DNA from: Neisseria sp. Marseille-Q6792
GTDB taxonomy: Bacteria > Pseudomonadota > Gammaproteobacteria > Burkholderiales > Neisseriaceae
NCBI RefSeq assembly: GCF_943181435.1
Contig: NZ_OW969598.1
Coordinates: forward strand, 434,001-498,000
Reading direction: 5' to 3'
Length of the DNA: 64,000 nucleotides
The position numbers and the translations under genes are program-made. This document shows positions 27,389 through 37,538 of the stretch, in pieces. How positions within the stretch are numbered: position 1 is the first letter of the stretch; every line of letters starts with the position of its first letter. The notes under the pieces are model-generated. The model made no database searches and was not told the origin of the DNA. It saw nothing but the letters and a program-made list of their open reading frames with translations.

Positions 27389-29017
27389 TTATGCTACGCC
27401 TTTTTTCTCTAAGTAACTTTCGTAATCGCCCAAGTAGTGTTCATATCCGCCTTTGCCATCCAATTCGATGATTTGGGTAGCCAATGAAGATACGAACTGA
27501 CGGTCGTGCGAGACGAAAATCAGCGTGCCGTTGTATTTTTCCAGCGCCATGTTCAAGGATTCGATGCTTTCCATGTCCATGTGGTTGGTCGGTTCGTCCA
27601 TGACCAAGACATTGGGTTTCAACAGCAACAGTTTGCCGTAAAGCATACGACCTTTTTCGCCACCGGAAAGAACCTTTACTTTTTTCACGACATCGTTGCT
27701 GCCGAAAAGCAAACGCCCTAAAGTGCCGCGGATGACTTGCTCGTCATCGCCTTCCTGCCCCCATTGGCGCATCCATTCGCTCAGGTCCATATCGACGTCG
27801 AAGTCGTTTTCATGGTCTTGCGGATAGTAGCCGACGCTGGCTTTTTCCGCCCATTTGATGGTGCCTTCGTCCGGTAACAGGCCGTCTGAATATTCAGGGT
27901 TGTATGCGCCGGCCAAGAGTTTCAGCAAGGTAGATTTACCTGCGCCGTTCGGGCCGATGATGGCGAGACGCTGGCCTGCTTCAAGGATGAAGTTCAGGTT
28001 TTTAAACAACTGGGTTTCAAAACGTTTGGCCAGTTTTTCAACTTCCACTGCCTGACGGTGCAACTTGGCTTTTTCGTCGGCTTCAAAACGGATATACGGG
28101 TTTTGACGGGTAGAAGGTTTGACTTCGACCATCTCCGATTTGATTTTGTCTGCCTGTTTCAGACGGCTGGTCGCCTGACGGGCTTTGGATTTATTGGCAG
28201 AGAAGCGGGCGACGAACTCTTGCAGCTCTTGCAGTTTCTCTTTGGCTTTGGCGTTGTCTTTCAGGGCGCGTTCGCGCGATTGGGCGGAAGCGAGCATATA
28301 GTCGTCGTAGTTGCCCGGATAGATGGTGATGGTGTTGTAGTCCAAATCCGCCATGTGGGTGCAGACTTCGTTCAAAAAGTGACGGTCGTGCGAGATGATG
28401 ATCATGGTGGAGTCGTATTGGTTCAACACGCCTTCCAACCAGCGGATGGTGTTGATGTCCAAGTTATTGGTCGGCTCGTCAAGCAACAACACATCGGGTT
28501 TGGAGAACAGGGCTTGCGCCAGCAATACGCGCAGTTTGAAGCCCGGGGCAACTTCTGCCATGGTCGCATTGTGCAAATCTTCGGAAATACCCACGCCGCT
28601 CAACAATTCGGCGGCGCGCGCTTCGGCGGTGTAGCCGTCGTATTCGGCGAACTTGGCTTCCAGTTCGGCAGCTTTCATGTAGTCGTCTTCGGTGGCTTCG
28701 GGATTGGCGTAAATCGCATCACGCTCGGTCATCGCCGCCCACATTTCGGTATGCCCCATCATCACTACGTCCAGCACGCGCATGTCTTCGTAGGCAAACT
28801 GGTCTTGACGCAATTTACCCAAACGCACGCCGTTTTCAATTGCGACTTCACCGGCGGTCTGTTCCAAATCGCCGCCGAGGATTTTCATGAAGGTGGATTT
28901 GCCCGAACCGTTCGCGCCGATCAGGCCGTAGCGGTTGCCTTCGCCGAATTTTACGGATACGTTTTCAAACAGCGGCTTCGCGCCGAATTGCATGGTAATG
29001 CCGTTGGTAGAAATCAT
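27389..29017 (-). CDS. ybiT: ABC-F ATPase, YbiT type
   Basis: This 542-residue soluble protein has two ABC domains and no membrane part. Walker A motifs are GANGSGKST (near residue 36) and GPNGAGKST (near 355), and Walker B segments are [11 protein letters not shown] and [11 protein letters not shown]. The linker between them is highly charged ([21 protein letters not shown]). Order, length and the VMMGHTEMW insert fit E. coli YbiT (530 residues). ABC-F proteins bind the ribosomal E site and relieve stalls on particular sequences; the exact role of YbiT is not settled. Confidence 0.85.
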   Translation of the reverse strand: MISTNGITMQFGAKPLFENVSVKFGEGNRYGLIGANGSGKSTFMKILGGDLEQTAGEVAIENGVRLGKLRQDQFAYEDMRVLDVVMMGHTEMWAAMTERDAIYANPEATEDDYMKAAELEAKFAEYDGYTAEARAAELLSGVGISEDLHNATMAEVAPGFKLRVLLAQALFSKPDVLLLDEPTNNLDINTIRWLEGVLNQYDSTMIIISHDRHFLNEVCTHMADLDYNTITIYPGNYDDYMLASAQSRERALKDNAKAKEKLQELQEFVARFSANKSKARQATSRLKQADKIKSEMVEVKPSTRQNPYIRFEADEKAKLHRQAVEVEKLAKRFETQLFKNLNFILEAGQRLAIIGPNGAGKSTLLKLLAGAYNPEYSDGLLPDEGTIKWAEKASVGYYPQDHENDFDVDMDLSEWMRQWGQEGDDEQVIRGTLGRLLFGSNDVVKKVKVLSGGEKGRMLYGKLLLLKPNVLVMDEPTNHMDMESIESLNMALEKYNGTLIFVSHDRQFVSSLATQIIELDGKGGYEHYLGDYESYLEKKGVA

Positions 29018-29167
29018 TATGGGTAAAACCTTATATTGAACAATAGATTAAATTTGTTGAATTTTCAGATTGTAACATAATCCCCTTGCCGTCTGAAACA
29101 GACGGGCAAATTTTCAGACACTTATAGTAAAATATCGGTTTTATTATTTCAGGCAAAAGGTTTCCAA

Positions 29168-29521
29168 ATGATAGTCCTTCACGGCATCCCAAATTGCGAC
29201 ACAGTCAAAAAAGCCCAAAGCTGGCTTGCCGAATATGGTATGGAATTTGAATTTCGGGATTTTAAAAAACAGGCGCCTTCCGAAGCGGAAATCCGCCTGT
29301 GGCTGGAGCAGGTGCCTTTGGAGATACTGCTCAACAAACGGGGGACCACATGGCGCAAACTTGATGCACTGATGCAGGAGGAAGCCCTGTCCTCAAAGGA
29401 AGGTGCGGTCAGGATAATGTCCGAAATGCCCAGCCTTATCAAACGTCCCGTACTGGAATACGGCGGAAAGGTTCATATCGGCTTCAGCGATGAATCTTAT
29501 CGAGAGATATTCAAACGTTAA
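29168..29521 (+). CDS. ArsC/Spx-family protein (YffB-like)
   Basis: This 117-residue thioredoxin-fold protein has the short-form ArsC signature GIPNCDTVKKAQSWL with a single active Cys at position 10, and a late IKRPVLEYGGKVHIGF segment. It lacks the Arg cluster of true arsenate reductases, so it fits the YffB group, thought to act on glutathione-linked thiols. AAAGGTTTCCAA precedes the ATG. Confidence 0.85.
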   Translation: MIVLHGIPNCDTVKKAQSWLAEYGMEFEFRDFKKQAPSEAEIRLWLEQVPLEILLNKRGTTWRKLDALMQEEALSSKEGAVRIMSEMPSLIKRPVLEYGGKVHIGFSDESYREIFKR

Positions 29522-29607
29522 TTAAGCCTTCGTGCAGACGTGTATAAAAACCGTTACAATACGGAATCTATATTTCCCAACCCCATTCCATATTCCGATC
29601 TGAAAAT

Positions 29608-31146
29608 ATGTTCCATTCCATCGAAAAATACAGAACACCCGCCCAAGTCTTATTAGGCCTGATTGCATTAACTTTTGTCGGCTTCGGCGTCAGCACGGTT
29701 TCACACCCGGGTTCCGATTACATCGTCCAAGTCGGGGACGAAAAAATCAGCGATCATTCGATTAATGCCGCCATGCAAAATGAACAGGCGGACGGCAGCA
29801 GCCCGTCACGCGATGCCGTATTCCAATCCCTGCTGCAACGCGCCTATCTGAAACAAGGTGCAAAACTGATGGGTATTTCCGTTTCCCAGGAACAAATCAA
29901 ACAGATTATTGTAGACGATCCTAATTTTCACGATGCAGGCGGCAAATTCAGCCATGCCCTTTTGAGCCAGTACCTTTCGCAACGCCATATGTCGGAAGAC
30001 CAGTTCGTCGAGGAAATCCGTGACCAATTCGCATTGCAGAATTTGGTAAACCTTGTTCAAAACGGTGTCTTGGTCAGCGATGCCCAGGCGGAGCAACTGG
30101 TCAAACTGACCCAGGTCAACCGTACCATCCGTTCGCATACTTTTAACCCCGACGAATTTATCGCCCAAGTCAAAGCGTCTGAAGCCGATTTGCAGAAATT
30201 TTATAATGCAAACAAAAAAGACTACCTGCTTCCCCAAGCGGTCAAATTGGAATATGTCGCATTGAATCTGAAAGACTTTGCAGACAAACAGACCGTCAGC
30301 GAAACAGAAGTGAAAAATGCGTATGAAGAACGTATGGCACGTCTGCCCGCAGAAGGGGAAAAACCTTCTTTCGAGCAGGAAAAAGCCGCCGTCGAAAACG
30401 AATTGAAAATGAAAAAGGCGGTTGCCGACTTCAATAAGGCAAAAGAAAAGCTGGGCGATGACGCGTTCAATCATCCTTCCTCGCTTGACGAAGCCGCCAA
30501 AAACAGCGGTTTGAAAGTCGAAACCCAAGAAACTTGGCTGAGCAGGCAGGATGCGCAAATGTCCGGTATGCCCGAAAACCTGATCAATGCCGTATTCAGC
30601 GACGACGTATTGAAGAAAAAACACAATTCCGAAGTGCTGACCATCAACAGCGAAACCGCGTGGGTCGTCCGCGCCAAAGAAGTCCGCGAAGAAAAAACCT
30701 TACCGTTTGAAGAAGCTAAAGATGCGGTGCGTCAGGCTTATATCCGTACTGAAGCCGCCAAACTTGCCGAAAACAAGGCAAAAGAAGTACTCGCCCAGCT
30801 GAACGGCGGTAAGGCCGCCGATGTAAAATGGTCTGAAGTATCCGTATTGGGGGCGCAGCAGGCAAGGCAGTCCATGCCGCCAGAATCTTATGCGGAACTG
30901 CTGAAAGCAAAACCGGCAAACGGTAAACCGGCCTATGTCAGACTTACCGGCCTGCCGGCTCCGGTGATTGTCGAGGTGCAGGCAATCACGCCTCCGAAGG
31001 ATATCGCCGCACAGCTTCCGCCTGCGAAACAGGCTTTGGCGCAACAGCAGTCTGCCAATACCTTCGATCTGCTGATCCGCTATTTCAACGGCAAAATCAA
31101 ACAGACCAAAGGTGCTCAGTCTGTTGGCGGAAATGACGGCCAGTAA
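29608..31146 (+). CDS. ppiD: PpiD-like periplasmic chaperone, apparently without a parvulin domain
   Basis: PpiD is an inner-membrane-anchored periplasmic folding factor near the Sec translocon. This protein has the single N-terminal helix (PAQVLLGLIALTFVGFGVS), the SurA-like chaperone region (residues 45-190) and the C-terminal region. E. coli PpiD is 623 residues and carries a parvulin PPIase domain after the LPxxVKxxYIAL segment. Here that segment (LLPQAVKLEYVALNLKDFA, near residue 212) runs straight into the helix that normally follows the domain (FEQEKAAVENELKMKKAVADF), leaving no room for the roughly 95-residue PPIase fold. So it is probably a chaperone only. It is monocistronic, upstream of recR. 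Confidence 0.85.
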   Translation: MFHSIEKYRTPAQVLLGLIALTFVGFGVSTVSHPGSDYIVQVGDEKISDHSINAAMQNEQADGSSPSRDAVFQSLLQRAYLKQGAKLMGISVSQEQIKQIIVDDPNFHDAGGKFSHALLSQYLSQRHMSEDQFVEEIRDQFALQNLVNLVQNGVLVSDAQAEQLVKLTQVNRTIRSHTFNPDEFIAQVKASEADLQKFYNANKKDYLLPQAVKLEYVALNLKDFADKQTVSETEVKNAYEERMARLPAEGEKPSFEQEKAAVENELKMKKAVADFNKAKEKLGDDAFNHPSSLDEAAKNSGLKVETQETWLSRQDAQMSGMPENLINAVFSDDVLKKKHNSEVLTINSETAWVVRAKEVREEKTLPFEEAKDAVRQAYIRTEAAKLAENKAKEVLAQLNGGKAADVKWSEVSVLGAQQARQSMPPESYAELLKAKPANGKPAYVRLTGLPAPVIVEVQAITPPKDIAAQLPPAKQALAQQQSANTFDLLIRYFNGKIKQTKGAQSVGGNDGQ

Positions 31147-31211
31147 TTTCCGGTTTTCTATATTCGATATAACGGTCGGAATATTCCGACCGTTTTCCCA
31201 TATGGCGGAGT

Positions 31212-31832
31212 ATGATGAATTCCAAAAAGCAAGATGCCTTCCAAAGGCTGATCGGTGCGTTGAAAGTATTGCCCAACGTCGGGCCGAAATCGGCACAGCG
31301 GATGGCGTACTATCTGTTGCAGCACAAGCGCAAAGAGGCTGAAGAGCTGGTGGATGCCTTGCAGACGGCATTGAAGCAGGTTCACCATTGCGCGATGTGC
31401 AACACGTTTTGCGAAGGCGGATTGTGCGATATTTGTGCCGATGAAACACGCGACGGGCGGCGGCTGATGGTGGTGCATATGCCTGCCGACGTGTCGAATA
31501 TGGAAGCGGCAAATTGCCACGACGGGCTGTATTTCGTCCTGATGGGGCAAATCAATACGGCACTGGGAATGGACGTATCGGCCATCGCATTGGATAAGCT
31601 CGCCGAACGGCTGAAAAAAGAAGAAATCGAAGAAATTATTATTGCAACCGCCTTTACCTCAGAAGGCAATGCGACGGCGTATGTCCTGTCCGAGTTTTTT
31701 AAAAACTTGCCTTACAAAGTTAGCAGGCTGTCGCAGGGCATCCCCTTGGGCGGCGAATTGGAATATGTCGATGCGGGAACGCTGGCGCAGGCGGTGTACG
31801 AACGCCGCCTGATTAAAGAAGGCGGGGCGTAA
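31212..31832 (+). CDS. recR: Recombination mediator RecR
   Basis: This 206-residue protein acts with RecF and RecO to load RecA at gaps. It has the N-terminal helix-hairpin-helix (ALKVLPNVGPKSAQRMA), the four-Cys zinc finger CAMCNTFCEGGLCDIC near residue 58, a TOPRIM domain and the C-terminal Walker B-like GELEYVDAGTLAQAV. GGCGGAG precedes the first of two ATGs (31212); the second ATG, one codon later, is equally possible. Confidence 0.95.
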   Translation: MMNSKKQDAFQRLIGALKVLPNVGPKSAQRMAYYLLQHKRKEAEELVDALQTALKQVHHCAMCNTFCEGGLCDICADETRDGRRLMVVHMPADVSNMEAANCHDGLYFVLMGQINTALGMDVSAIALDKLAERLKKEEIEEIIIATAFTSEGNATAYVLSEFFKNLPYKVSRLSQGIPLGGELEYVDAGTLAQAVYERRLIKEGGA

Positions 31833-31844
31833 CGCCGTCAATGC

Positions 31845-31878
31845 AAAATGCCGTCTGAAGCCTTCAGACGGCATTTTT
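31845..31878. terminator. Shared uptake-sequence terminator of recR and the next gene
   Basis: AAAATGCCGTCTGAAG and its complement abut with no extra loop bases and are followed by TTTTT on the plus strand. It lies between convergent genes. Confidence 0.75.
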
Positions 31879-31887
31879 CTGGGCGGT

Positions 31888-32166
31888 TTACTTGCAGTTG
31901 AGCCCTTGAATCTGCAACGCGCCTCCGTTGCCGACTTTGAACACGCACTGCGTCGCGCTGCTGCCGGAAACGGTAATGCTGTCGCTGCCGCCGTTCAGGC
32001 TGACAGGTTCCTTAACACCCATACCGACTGCCGTTGCCGCCAGCTTTTGCGCGTCGGCTTCGGAATAAGGCGTGTTGTTGGCATCGATTTTGATTTCTTT
32101 GGCATAGGCTGTCGAAACAGTAAAAACGGCAACAGCACACAAAGCGGAGATTTTCCTGATATTCAT
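31888..32166 (-). CDS. Small periplasmic protein (92 aa)
   Basis: A clear Sec signal (MNIRKISALCAVAVFTVSTAYA, cut before KEIKI) precedes a 70-residue mature part with two Cys (QCVFKVG and GLNCK) that probably form a disulfide. AAGGAAAAC precedes the start. The mature part is Gly- and Ser-rich with no recognised domain. A strongly expressed small periplasmic protein is plausible, but its role is unknown. Confidence 0.7.
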   Translation of the reverse strand: MNIRKISALCAVAVFTVSTAYAKEIKIDANNTPYSEADAQKLAATAVGMGVKEPVSLNGGSDSITVSGSSATQCVFKVGNGGALQIQGLNCK

Positions 32167-32391
32167 TGTTTTCCTTAAAGAAAAGGTTTTGTTTCAAGAG
32201 AAGGATAGGGCAGTTCGGCACGTTGTGCAAGTTTTCCGCCCTGTTTTTCCGAATTTGCCACATACCGCGTCTTTATTTGCACAGCCTGCCGTTCGGACGC
32301 TGCCGAGGTTTTACGGTACAATAAACTTTTGCCGCCGCCCCCAAACCGCCATCCGGGGCGGCACGTTTGCAGACATTTTTAAGGTAGCGTT

Positions 32392-33639
32392 ATGTTTTCT
32401 CTAGAGGCTTGGATAGGCTTGAGGTATCTCAGGGCGAAAAAGCGCAACGGCTTTATGTCGTTTATCACGATGGTTTCGATTGTCGGAATCGCCTTGGGCG
32501 TAACCGCGCTGATTGTCGTCTTGTCGGTTATGAACGGCTTTCAGAAAGAAATACGCGGGCAGCTCCTGAATGTCGCGCCGCACGCCGAAATCGGCTATAT
32601 CGACAATACGGATACGGATTGGCGCAACCTGCTTCAGTTTACCGAAAACCGCAAAGGTATTTTGGCTGCTGCGCCCTATGTTTCCAATCAGGCATTGCTG
32701 GCCCATGCGGGCGAAATCAGGGGCGTGCAGATGCGCGGCATTTTGCCGTCTGAAGAGCGCAAAGTCGTCGAATACGGCGACAAGATGCCTTCAGGCAAGT
32801 TTGAAGACCTGATTCCGGGCGAGTTTGACATTATCCTCGGTGTCGGTTTGGCGGAGGCTTTGGGTGCGGAAGTCGGCAATAAAGTTACCGTTATCACGCC
32901 GGAGGGCAATGTTACGCCCGCCGGAGTCGTACCGAGGTTGAAACAGTTTACCGTGGTCGGTCTGGTTAAGACGGGCGTTTACGAAGTGGACAACTCATTG
33001 GCGATGACGCATATCCAAGACGCGCGCGTACTGTACCGCTTGGATAAGGAAGTTGCGGGGCTGCGGCTGAAACTCGCCGACCCGCAAAACGCCCCCGCCT
33101 TGACGGCAACACTGATTCCGGAGGCGCAAAGGGATACGGTTTGGGTACGTGATTGGACGTTCAGCAACCGCAGCTATTTTGAGGCGGTCGAGTTGGAAAA
33201 ACGCATGATGTTCATCATCCTGACGCTGATTATCGCCGTGGCGGCGTTCAACCTTGTCTCTTCCTTGGTGATGGCGGTTACGGAAAAGCAGGCGGACATT
33301 GCGATTTTGCGGACTTTGGGTCTTTCCCCTGCCGGCGTGATGAAGATTTTTATGGTGCAGGGTGCGTTTTCAGGCTTTTTCGGCACGCTGGCGGGTGTGG
33401 TCTGCGGCGTGCTTTTGGGTTGGAACGTCGGCAGAGTCGTGGCGTTTTTTGAAAACCTGCTCGGTGTCCACCTCATCAATTCGCAGGTTTATTTTATCGA
33501 CTACCTGCCCAGCGATGTTGATATGGGCGACGTTGCCCTGATTGCCTGCATTTCCTTGGGACTGTCTTTCGTTGCCACGCTCTACCCGAGCTGGCGCGCG
33601 TCAAAAACCCAACCGGCGGAGGCTTTGCGTTATGAGTGA
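32392..33639 (+). CDS. lolC: Lipoprotein-releasing ABC transporter permease (LolC/E family)
   Basis: A 415-residue inner-membrane protein with one helix near residues 25-48 ([27 protein letters not shown]), a large periplasmic domain and three FtsX-type helices at the C-terminus (about 272-300, 316-344 and 378-398). [22 protein letters not shown] is the family N-terminus. It hands outer-membrane lipoproteins to LolA. Only one permease gene is present beside lolD, so it may form a homodimer, as described for LolF-type systems. Its stop overlaps lolD by 8 bases. Confidence 0.93.
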   Translation: MFSLEAWIGLRYLRAKKRNGFMSFITMVSIVGIALGVTALIVVLSVMNGFQKEIRGQLLNVAPHAEIGYIDNTDTDWRNLLQFTENRKGILAAAPYVSNQALLAHAGEIRGVQMRGILPSEERKVVEYGDKMPSGKFEDLIPGEFDIILGVGLAEALGAEVGNKVTVITPEGNVTPAGVVPRLKQFTVVGLVKTGVYEVDNSLAMTHIQDARVLYRLDKEVAGLRLKLADPQNAPALTATLIPEAQRDTVWVRDWTFSNRSYFEAVELEKRMMFIILTLIIAVAAFNLVSSLVMAVTEKQADIAILRTLGLSPAGVMKIFMVQGAFSGFFGTLAGVVCGVLLGWNVGRVVAFFENLLGVHLINSQVYFIDYLPSDVDMGDVALIACISLGLSFVATLYPSWRASKTQPAEALRYE

Positions 33640-34327
33640 GTTGATTTTGAAATGCGAAGGCGTGGGCAAACGCTACCGTGACGGCGGTTTGGACGTTCGG
33701 GTGCTGCACGGCTTGGATTTGGAAATCCGCGCAGGGGAAAGCACCGGCATCATCGGTTCTTCGGGCAGCGGTAAATCGACGCTACTGCATATTTTGGGCG
33801 GGCTGGATATGCCGTCTGAAGGCAGGGTGCTGCTGATGGGCGAGGATTTACGTACATTAAGCCAGCGACAACTGGGCATCCTGCGCAACCACCATCTCGG
33901 TTTCGTGTACCAGTTCCACCATCTTCTGCCTGAATTTTCGGCACTGGAAAACGTGATGATGCCGCTTCTGATCGGCAAAAAAAGCCGTGAAGAGGCGGCA
34001 GAAACGGCAATGGCGATGCTGGAAAAGGTCGGACTGAAACACCGTTCGACGCACCGCGCGGGCGAACTGTCCGGCGGCGAACGCCAGCGTGCCGCTATTG
34101 CGCGCGCCTTGGTTACGCAACCCAAATGCCTGCTTGCCGACGAACCGACCGGCAATCTCGACCGTGCGAATGCCAGGAATGTTTTGGATATGATGCTGGA
34201 ACTGAAAACAGAATTGAAAACAGGTTTGGTTGTCGTTACACACGACGACGAACTTGCTGGCCGCTTCGAGCGCGTGATGGTCATGAAAGACGGCAGCCTG
34301 CACCTCAAACAGGGAGCAAACGCCTAA
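33632..34327 (+). CDS. lolD: Lipoprotein-releasing ABC transporter ATPase
   Basis: This 231-residue ABC ATPase powers LolC/E. It has Walker [14 protein letters not shown] near residue 47, the Q-loop [23 protein letters not shown] typical of LolD, the signature [15 protein letters not shown] and Walker [13 protein letters not shown]. An uptake sequence is embedded in the coding region (DMPSEGRV), where it is tolerated as a surface loop. The start at 33632 overlaps lolC by 8 bases. Confidence 0.95.
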   Translation: MSELILKCEGVGKRYRDGGLDVRVLHGLDLEIRAGESTGIIGSSGSGKSTLLHILGGLDMPSEGRVLLMGEDLRTLSQRQLGILRNHHLGFVYQFHHLLPEFSALENVMMPLLIGKKSREEAAETAMAMLEKVGLKHRSTHRAGELSGGERQRAAIARALVTQPKCLLADEPTGNLDRANARNVLDMMLELKTELKTGLVVVTHDDELAGRFERVMVMKDGSLHLKQGANA

Positions 34328-34393
34328 ACATCCGAAACAACACGCGCCGTTTGAAGCCCCACTCCTTCAGACGGCATTTCGACAAGGAATACG

Positions 34394-36139
34394 ATGGAAC
34401 GGCAGACAGATGAATTTGCCCAAGCGGCTGCACAGGCGGCAATCCGTTTTTTGGAACGCTATGCGGGTTCAGGCAGCGAAGTGCTTGCAAACTGTACCGA
34501 ACGCCTGTTTCAGGCATTGCAGAACGGTCATTCGTTTATCCGTTTGAGCAGTGGCGAGGCTGGCGCGCTGCCGGCACTCGCACCCGTGGTCGGAACATCC
34601 GCCGCGCCTTTGATTTTGGAAGGCAGAAGGCTGTTTTTGGGCAGGATGTGGCAGTTGGAATACGATTTGGCGGTCGAGATAAAACGCTTGGCGGCAGCCG
34701 GCACGTCCGCCCCCGACGCGGCAGGCGCACGGCAGAACCTCGCAAAATGGTTTCAAGGCACGGGCAGCGAAGGACAGCGCGATGCCGCCGCCTTGGCACT
34801 GTTGCAGTCTTTTATGGTGATTACCGGCGGGCCGGGAACGGGCAAAACGACAACGGTTGCCAAACTGCTGGCGCTGATTTGCGGTGAAGACGAAAATCTT
34901 CCCAACATCGCGCTTGCCGCACCGACGGGCAAAGCGGCGGCACATATGGCGCGCGCGCTGCACCGTGCAATCAACGGTTTTGACGCGCCGGAGACCGTCC
35001 GCCGCCATTTGCTCAAACTGGAAGGGCAAACCGTCCACCGCCTGCTGAAACTGCGCCCGCCTAAAATGCAGGCGGCGTTCAACCCTGTTTACCCGCTGCC
35101 GTTTGACATATTGGTTATCGATGAAGCCTCTATGCTGGATACGGCATTGATGTTGCAACTTTTGAAAGCGGTCAAAACCGGCGCGCGCGTGATTCTGCTG
35201 GGGGATGAAAACCAGCTCCCGTCCGTCGGAATCGGGGCGGTGCTGTCCGTTTTGTCACAAAAAACCGTTTTGGACGGAGAAACGCACCAAAGGCTGGCCG
35301 GCTTCCTTCCGGAACACGGTTTCAGCGTCAGCGCAAATCCGCCCGTGTTGGCGCAAAACACCGCCCATCTGTCGTTCAGCCACCGCTTCGGCGACAACAG
35401 CGGCATCGGCTGCCTTGCCCGTGCCGCCGTATCGGGCGATGAGGGGGCGTGGGCATTGTTTGACCGGTTTTCGGACGAACTGGAACATTCGGAATGCCGT
35501 CTGAACGCTCAGGTCGAAAGGTTGTACCGGACTCACAAAGCCTATTGGCAGGCGGTAGACGAAGGCAACATCGAATCCGCCTATGCGGGCATCTCGGATA
35601 TCGTCGTCCTCGCGGCTTGGCGGCAGGATGCGGAAGATTTCAACGAAGCTTATTGCAGCCATGTGCGCCGTAAAAGGAACATACCCGAACATCAGGCCTA
35701 TTTCGCCGGAGAGCCGATTATGATCAGGCAAAACGACTACGCGCTTGAACTGTTCAACGGAGACGTCGGACTGATTATGGATGACGTCCAAAGGCCGGGC
35801 AGCCTGTCCGCCTATTTTCCCGATACGGACGGGTTTAAAAAGGTTGCAGTCAGCTGCCTTCCGGATTTTGAACCCGCTTTCGCCATGACCGTCCATAAAA
35901 GTCAAGGTTCGGAATATCGGGAAGTCTGGCTGCTGCCGCCCTCTGCCGCACCTTCGAACGAAGAGGATGATGCGCTTTCCGGCTTGAGCAGGGAGCTGCT
36001 TTACACCGCCATTACCAGGGCAAAGGAAAAATTCGTATTCTTCGGCGGGGAAGAAACCTTCCGTCAAGCGGCAGCTACTGTCAAAGTCCGTCAGACGGCA
36101 TTGGGCAATATGCTCAAACGGGTATTTTCACAAGGATAA
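34394..36139 (+). CDS. recD: Exodeoxyribonuclease V alpha subunit (RecD helicase)
   Basis: This 581-residue SF1B 5'-3' helicase is the fast motor of RecBCD, which processes double-strand ends in recombination and transformation. Its motifs are I VITGGPGTGKTTT near residue 143, Ia AAPTGKAAAHMA, II ILVIDEASMLD, III VILLGDENQLPSVGIGAVL, V AMTVHKSQGSEYREV and VI LLYTAITRAKEKFVFFG. Length is close to E. coli RecD (608). AAGGAATACG precedes the ATG. recB and recC are not nearby, which is usual in Neisseria. Confidence 0.93.
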   Translation: MERQTDEFAQAAAQAAIRFLERYAGSGSEVLANCTERLFQALQNGHSFIRLSSGEAGALPALAPVVGTSAAPLILEGRRLFLGRMWQLEYDLAVEIKRLAAAGTSAPDAAGARQNLAKWFQGTGSEGQRDAAALALLQSFMVITGGPGTGKTTTVAKLLALICGEDENLPNIALAAPTGKAAAHMARALHRAINGFDAPETVRRHLLKLEGQTVHRLLKLRPPKMQAAFNPVYPLPFDILVIDEASMLDTALMLQLLKAVKTGARVILLGDENQLPSVGIGAVLSVLSQKTVLDGETHQRLAGFLPEHGFSVSANPPVLAQNTAHLSFSHRFGDNSGIGCLARAAVSGDEGAWALFDRFSDELEHSECRLNAQVERLYRTHKAYWQAVDEGNIESAYAGISDIVVLAAWRQDAEDFNEAYCSHVRRKRNIPEHQAYFAGEPIMIRQNDYALELFNGDVGLIMDDVQRPGSLSAYFPDTDGFKKVAVSCLPDFEPAFAMTVHKSQGSEYREVWLLPPSAAPSNEEDDALSGLSRELLYTAITRAKEKFVFFGGEETFRQAAATVKVRQTALGNMLKRVFSQG

Positions 36140-36192
36140 TCCGTCCAAACGCCGTGTCGGTTCTGCAAGCCCTTTTATGGATGCCGAAGGGA

Positions 36193-36218
36193 AAGACCGC
36201 ACAAATGTGCGGTCTTTT
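36193..36218. terminator. Hairpin terminator between recD and the methyltransferase
   Basis: AAAGACCGCACA pairs with TGTGCGGTCTTT around AA, followed by TTTTT on plus and preceded by A-rich sequence for minus. It serves convergent genes and contains no uptake sequence. Confidence 0.85.
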
Positions 36219-37322
36219 TCATGCCTTTTTCAAACGGTATAGGAAAGTGGTTTCCTTGTTTCGGGCAAAAGCAAGCGGATCGTCCGGATTCGCGGCTTTT
36301 TTGTGGTTTGGCTTGGTTTCCATAATATCGCTAACAAGCAACCCCGCCTCTGCAAAGGCCTTCTCCAAAAAACCGGACGGGCGCAGGTGCAAATGCTCTG
36401 CAAGGTCGGAAATAATCAGGCGGATTTCGCCGCCCGGGTTCAAATGTTCCGGCGCATCCCTTAAAAATGCGGTCAACATCGCAGAATCAGGGTCATATAA
36501 TGCAGATTCGATGGCAGAAGTAGGCTTGGCAGGAAGCCACGGCGGGTTGCAGACAATCAAATCGGCACGCATATCGGGGAACATATCGGTTTCCCGTATC
36601 TCAACCTGTTTTTCCAAACCCAGCCGGGCGATATTGGCTCGGGCGCAGGCAACGGCCCTTGGATTGGTGTCCGTACCGATGACGGAAGATATCCCCTGTT
36701 TTGCCAAAATAGCGGCAAGAACGCCAGAACCCGTTCCGATATCCAATGCCGTCTGAAACCCCGTTGACGGTGCTTGTGCGAGCAAATCGAGATATTCGCC
36801 ACGCAAAGGTGAGAATACGCCGAAGGGGACATGTATCCGCCCGCCGATCTGGGAAACGGCAACTCCCTTTTTATGCCATTCGTGCGCACCTATAAATCCA
36901 AGCAGCAGGTTGAGCGGGAGAAAAAAAGGCTTGACGTTAGGCTTGCCGTACACATCCGACAGGGCAGCGTATATATCGGGTGCACGTTTGTTGTGCAATA
37001 CGAAACCGGGGCCTATCTCAACGGCAAGCATATTCAGAATACGGCTCTGCTGCGCCTGCTTCATACGGTGCGCGTGGAATAGGGAGGCAATATCGGCATC
37101 TGGATCGGCAGCAACAGGCCTGCGGACTTTTTTCTTTATCCCCGAAAGCACCTGCACCGCATTGTGGAAATCCCCCTGCCAAACGGTTGCCATATTCTGA
37201 TAGGCGGCTTTCAAAACAGCGTCTGCACTGCTTTCACGGACATAAAGCCAGCCTTTTGGAGGCTTTTGCAAACTTTCGTTGCGCCATTCAAGCCCACTGT
37301 CCGGAAAAATAAAATAAGACAT
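36219..37322 (-). CDS. Class I SAM-dependent methyltransferase (small-subunit rRNA/PrmC-like)
   Basis: This 367-residue protein has a Rossmann methyltransferase domain in its C-terminal half: motif I ALDIGTGSGVLAAILA near residue 194, IGTDTNPRAVACARANI, and the NPPW catalytic motif LIVCNPPWLP near 258, which places it with N-methyltransferases acting on Gln, Asn or a purine ring. The N-terminal 180 residues are less conserved (PGFVLHNKRAPDIYAALSD). The substrate cannot be told from the sequence. AGGTATAGC precedes the start. Confidence 0.75.
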   Translation of the reverse strand: MSYFIFPDSGLEWRNESLQKPPKGWLYVRESSADAVLKAAYQNMATVWQGDFHNAVQVLSGIKKKVRRPVAADPDADIASLFHAHRMKQAQQSRILNMLAVEIGPGFVLHNKRAPDIYAALSDVYGKPNVKPFFLPLNLLLGFIGAHEWHKKGVAVSQIGGRIHVPFGVFSPLRGEYLDLLAQAPSTGFQTALDIGTGSGVLAAILAKQGISSVIGTDTNPRAVACARANIARLGLEKQVEIRETDMFPDMRADLIVCNPPWLPAKPTSAIESALYDPDSAMLTAFLRDAPEHLNPGGEIRLIISDLAEHLHLRPSGFLEKAFAEAGLLVSDIMETKPNHKKAANPDDPLAFARNKETTFLYRLKKA

Positions 37323-37381
37323 GCTATACCTGCATAATGTTTAAAAAATAGGGAGCGGGCCGAAAAATACCGATCCGCCCG

Positions 37382-37417
37382 CATGCCGTCTGAAACATTA
37401 AAACTTCAGACGGCATT
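37382..37417. terminator. Inverted uptake sequences before lon
   Basis: ATGCCGTCTGAA and TTCAGACGGCAT flank a short A-rich loop between the divergent methyltransferase and lon genes. It is not positioned to end either, so it is probably only an uptake-sequence pair. Confidence 0.5.
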
Positions 37418-37470
37418 CTTGATATGTATATTTTATCCGAATATCAAACTTTATAAATAAACCGCGTATG

Positions 37471-37498
37471 CTTGAAATAATGCTTTCAACCCCAATTT
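37471..37498 (+). promoter_or_regulatory. Sigma-32-like heat-shock promoter of lon
   Basis: CTTGAAA (37471-37477), a 12-base spacer and CCCCAATTT (37490-37498) fit the RpoH consensus CTTGAAA-N11-16-CCCCATnT, about 40 bases before the lon ATG. lon is a classic heat-shock gene. Confidence 0.75.
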
Positions 37499-37538
37499 AC
37501 GCGACAATCAACAATCTGTCAGACACAAGAGAGTATTC

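Noticed and set aside
28058..29026. A 322-codon ORF opposite the ABC-F gene
   Set aside because: Shadow of ybiT; composition follows the complementary codons.
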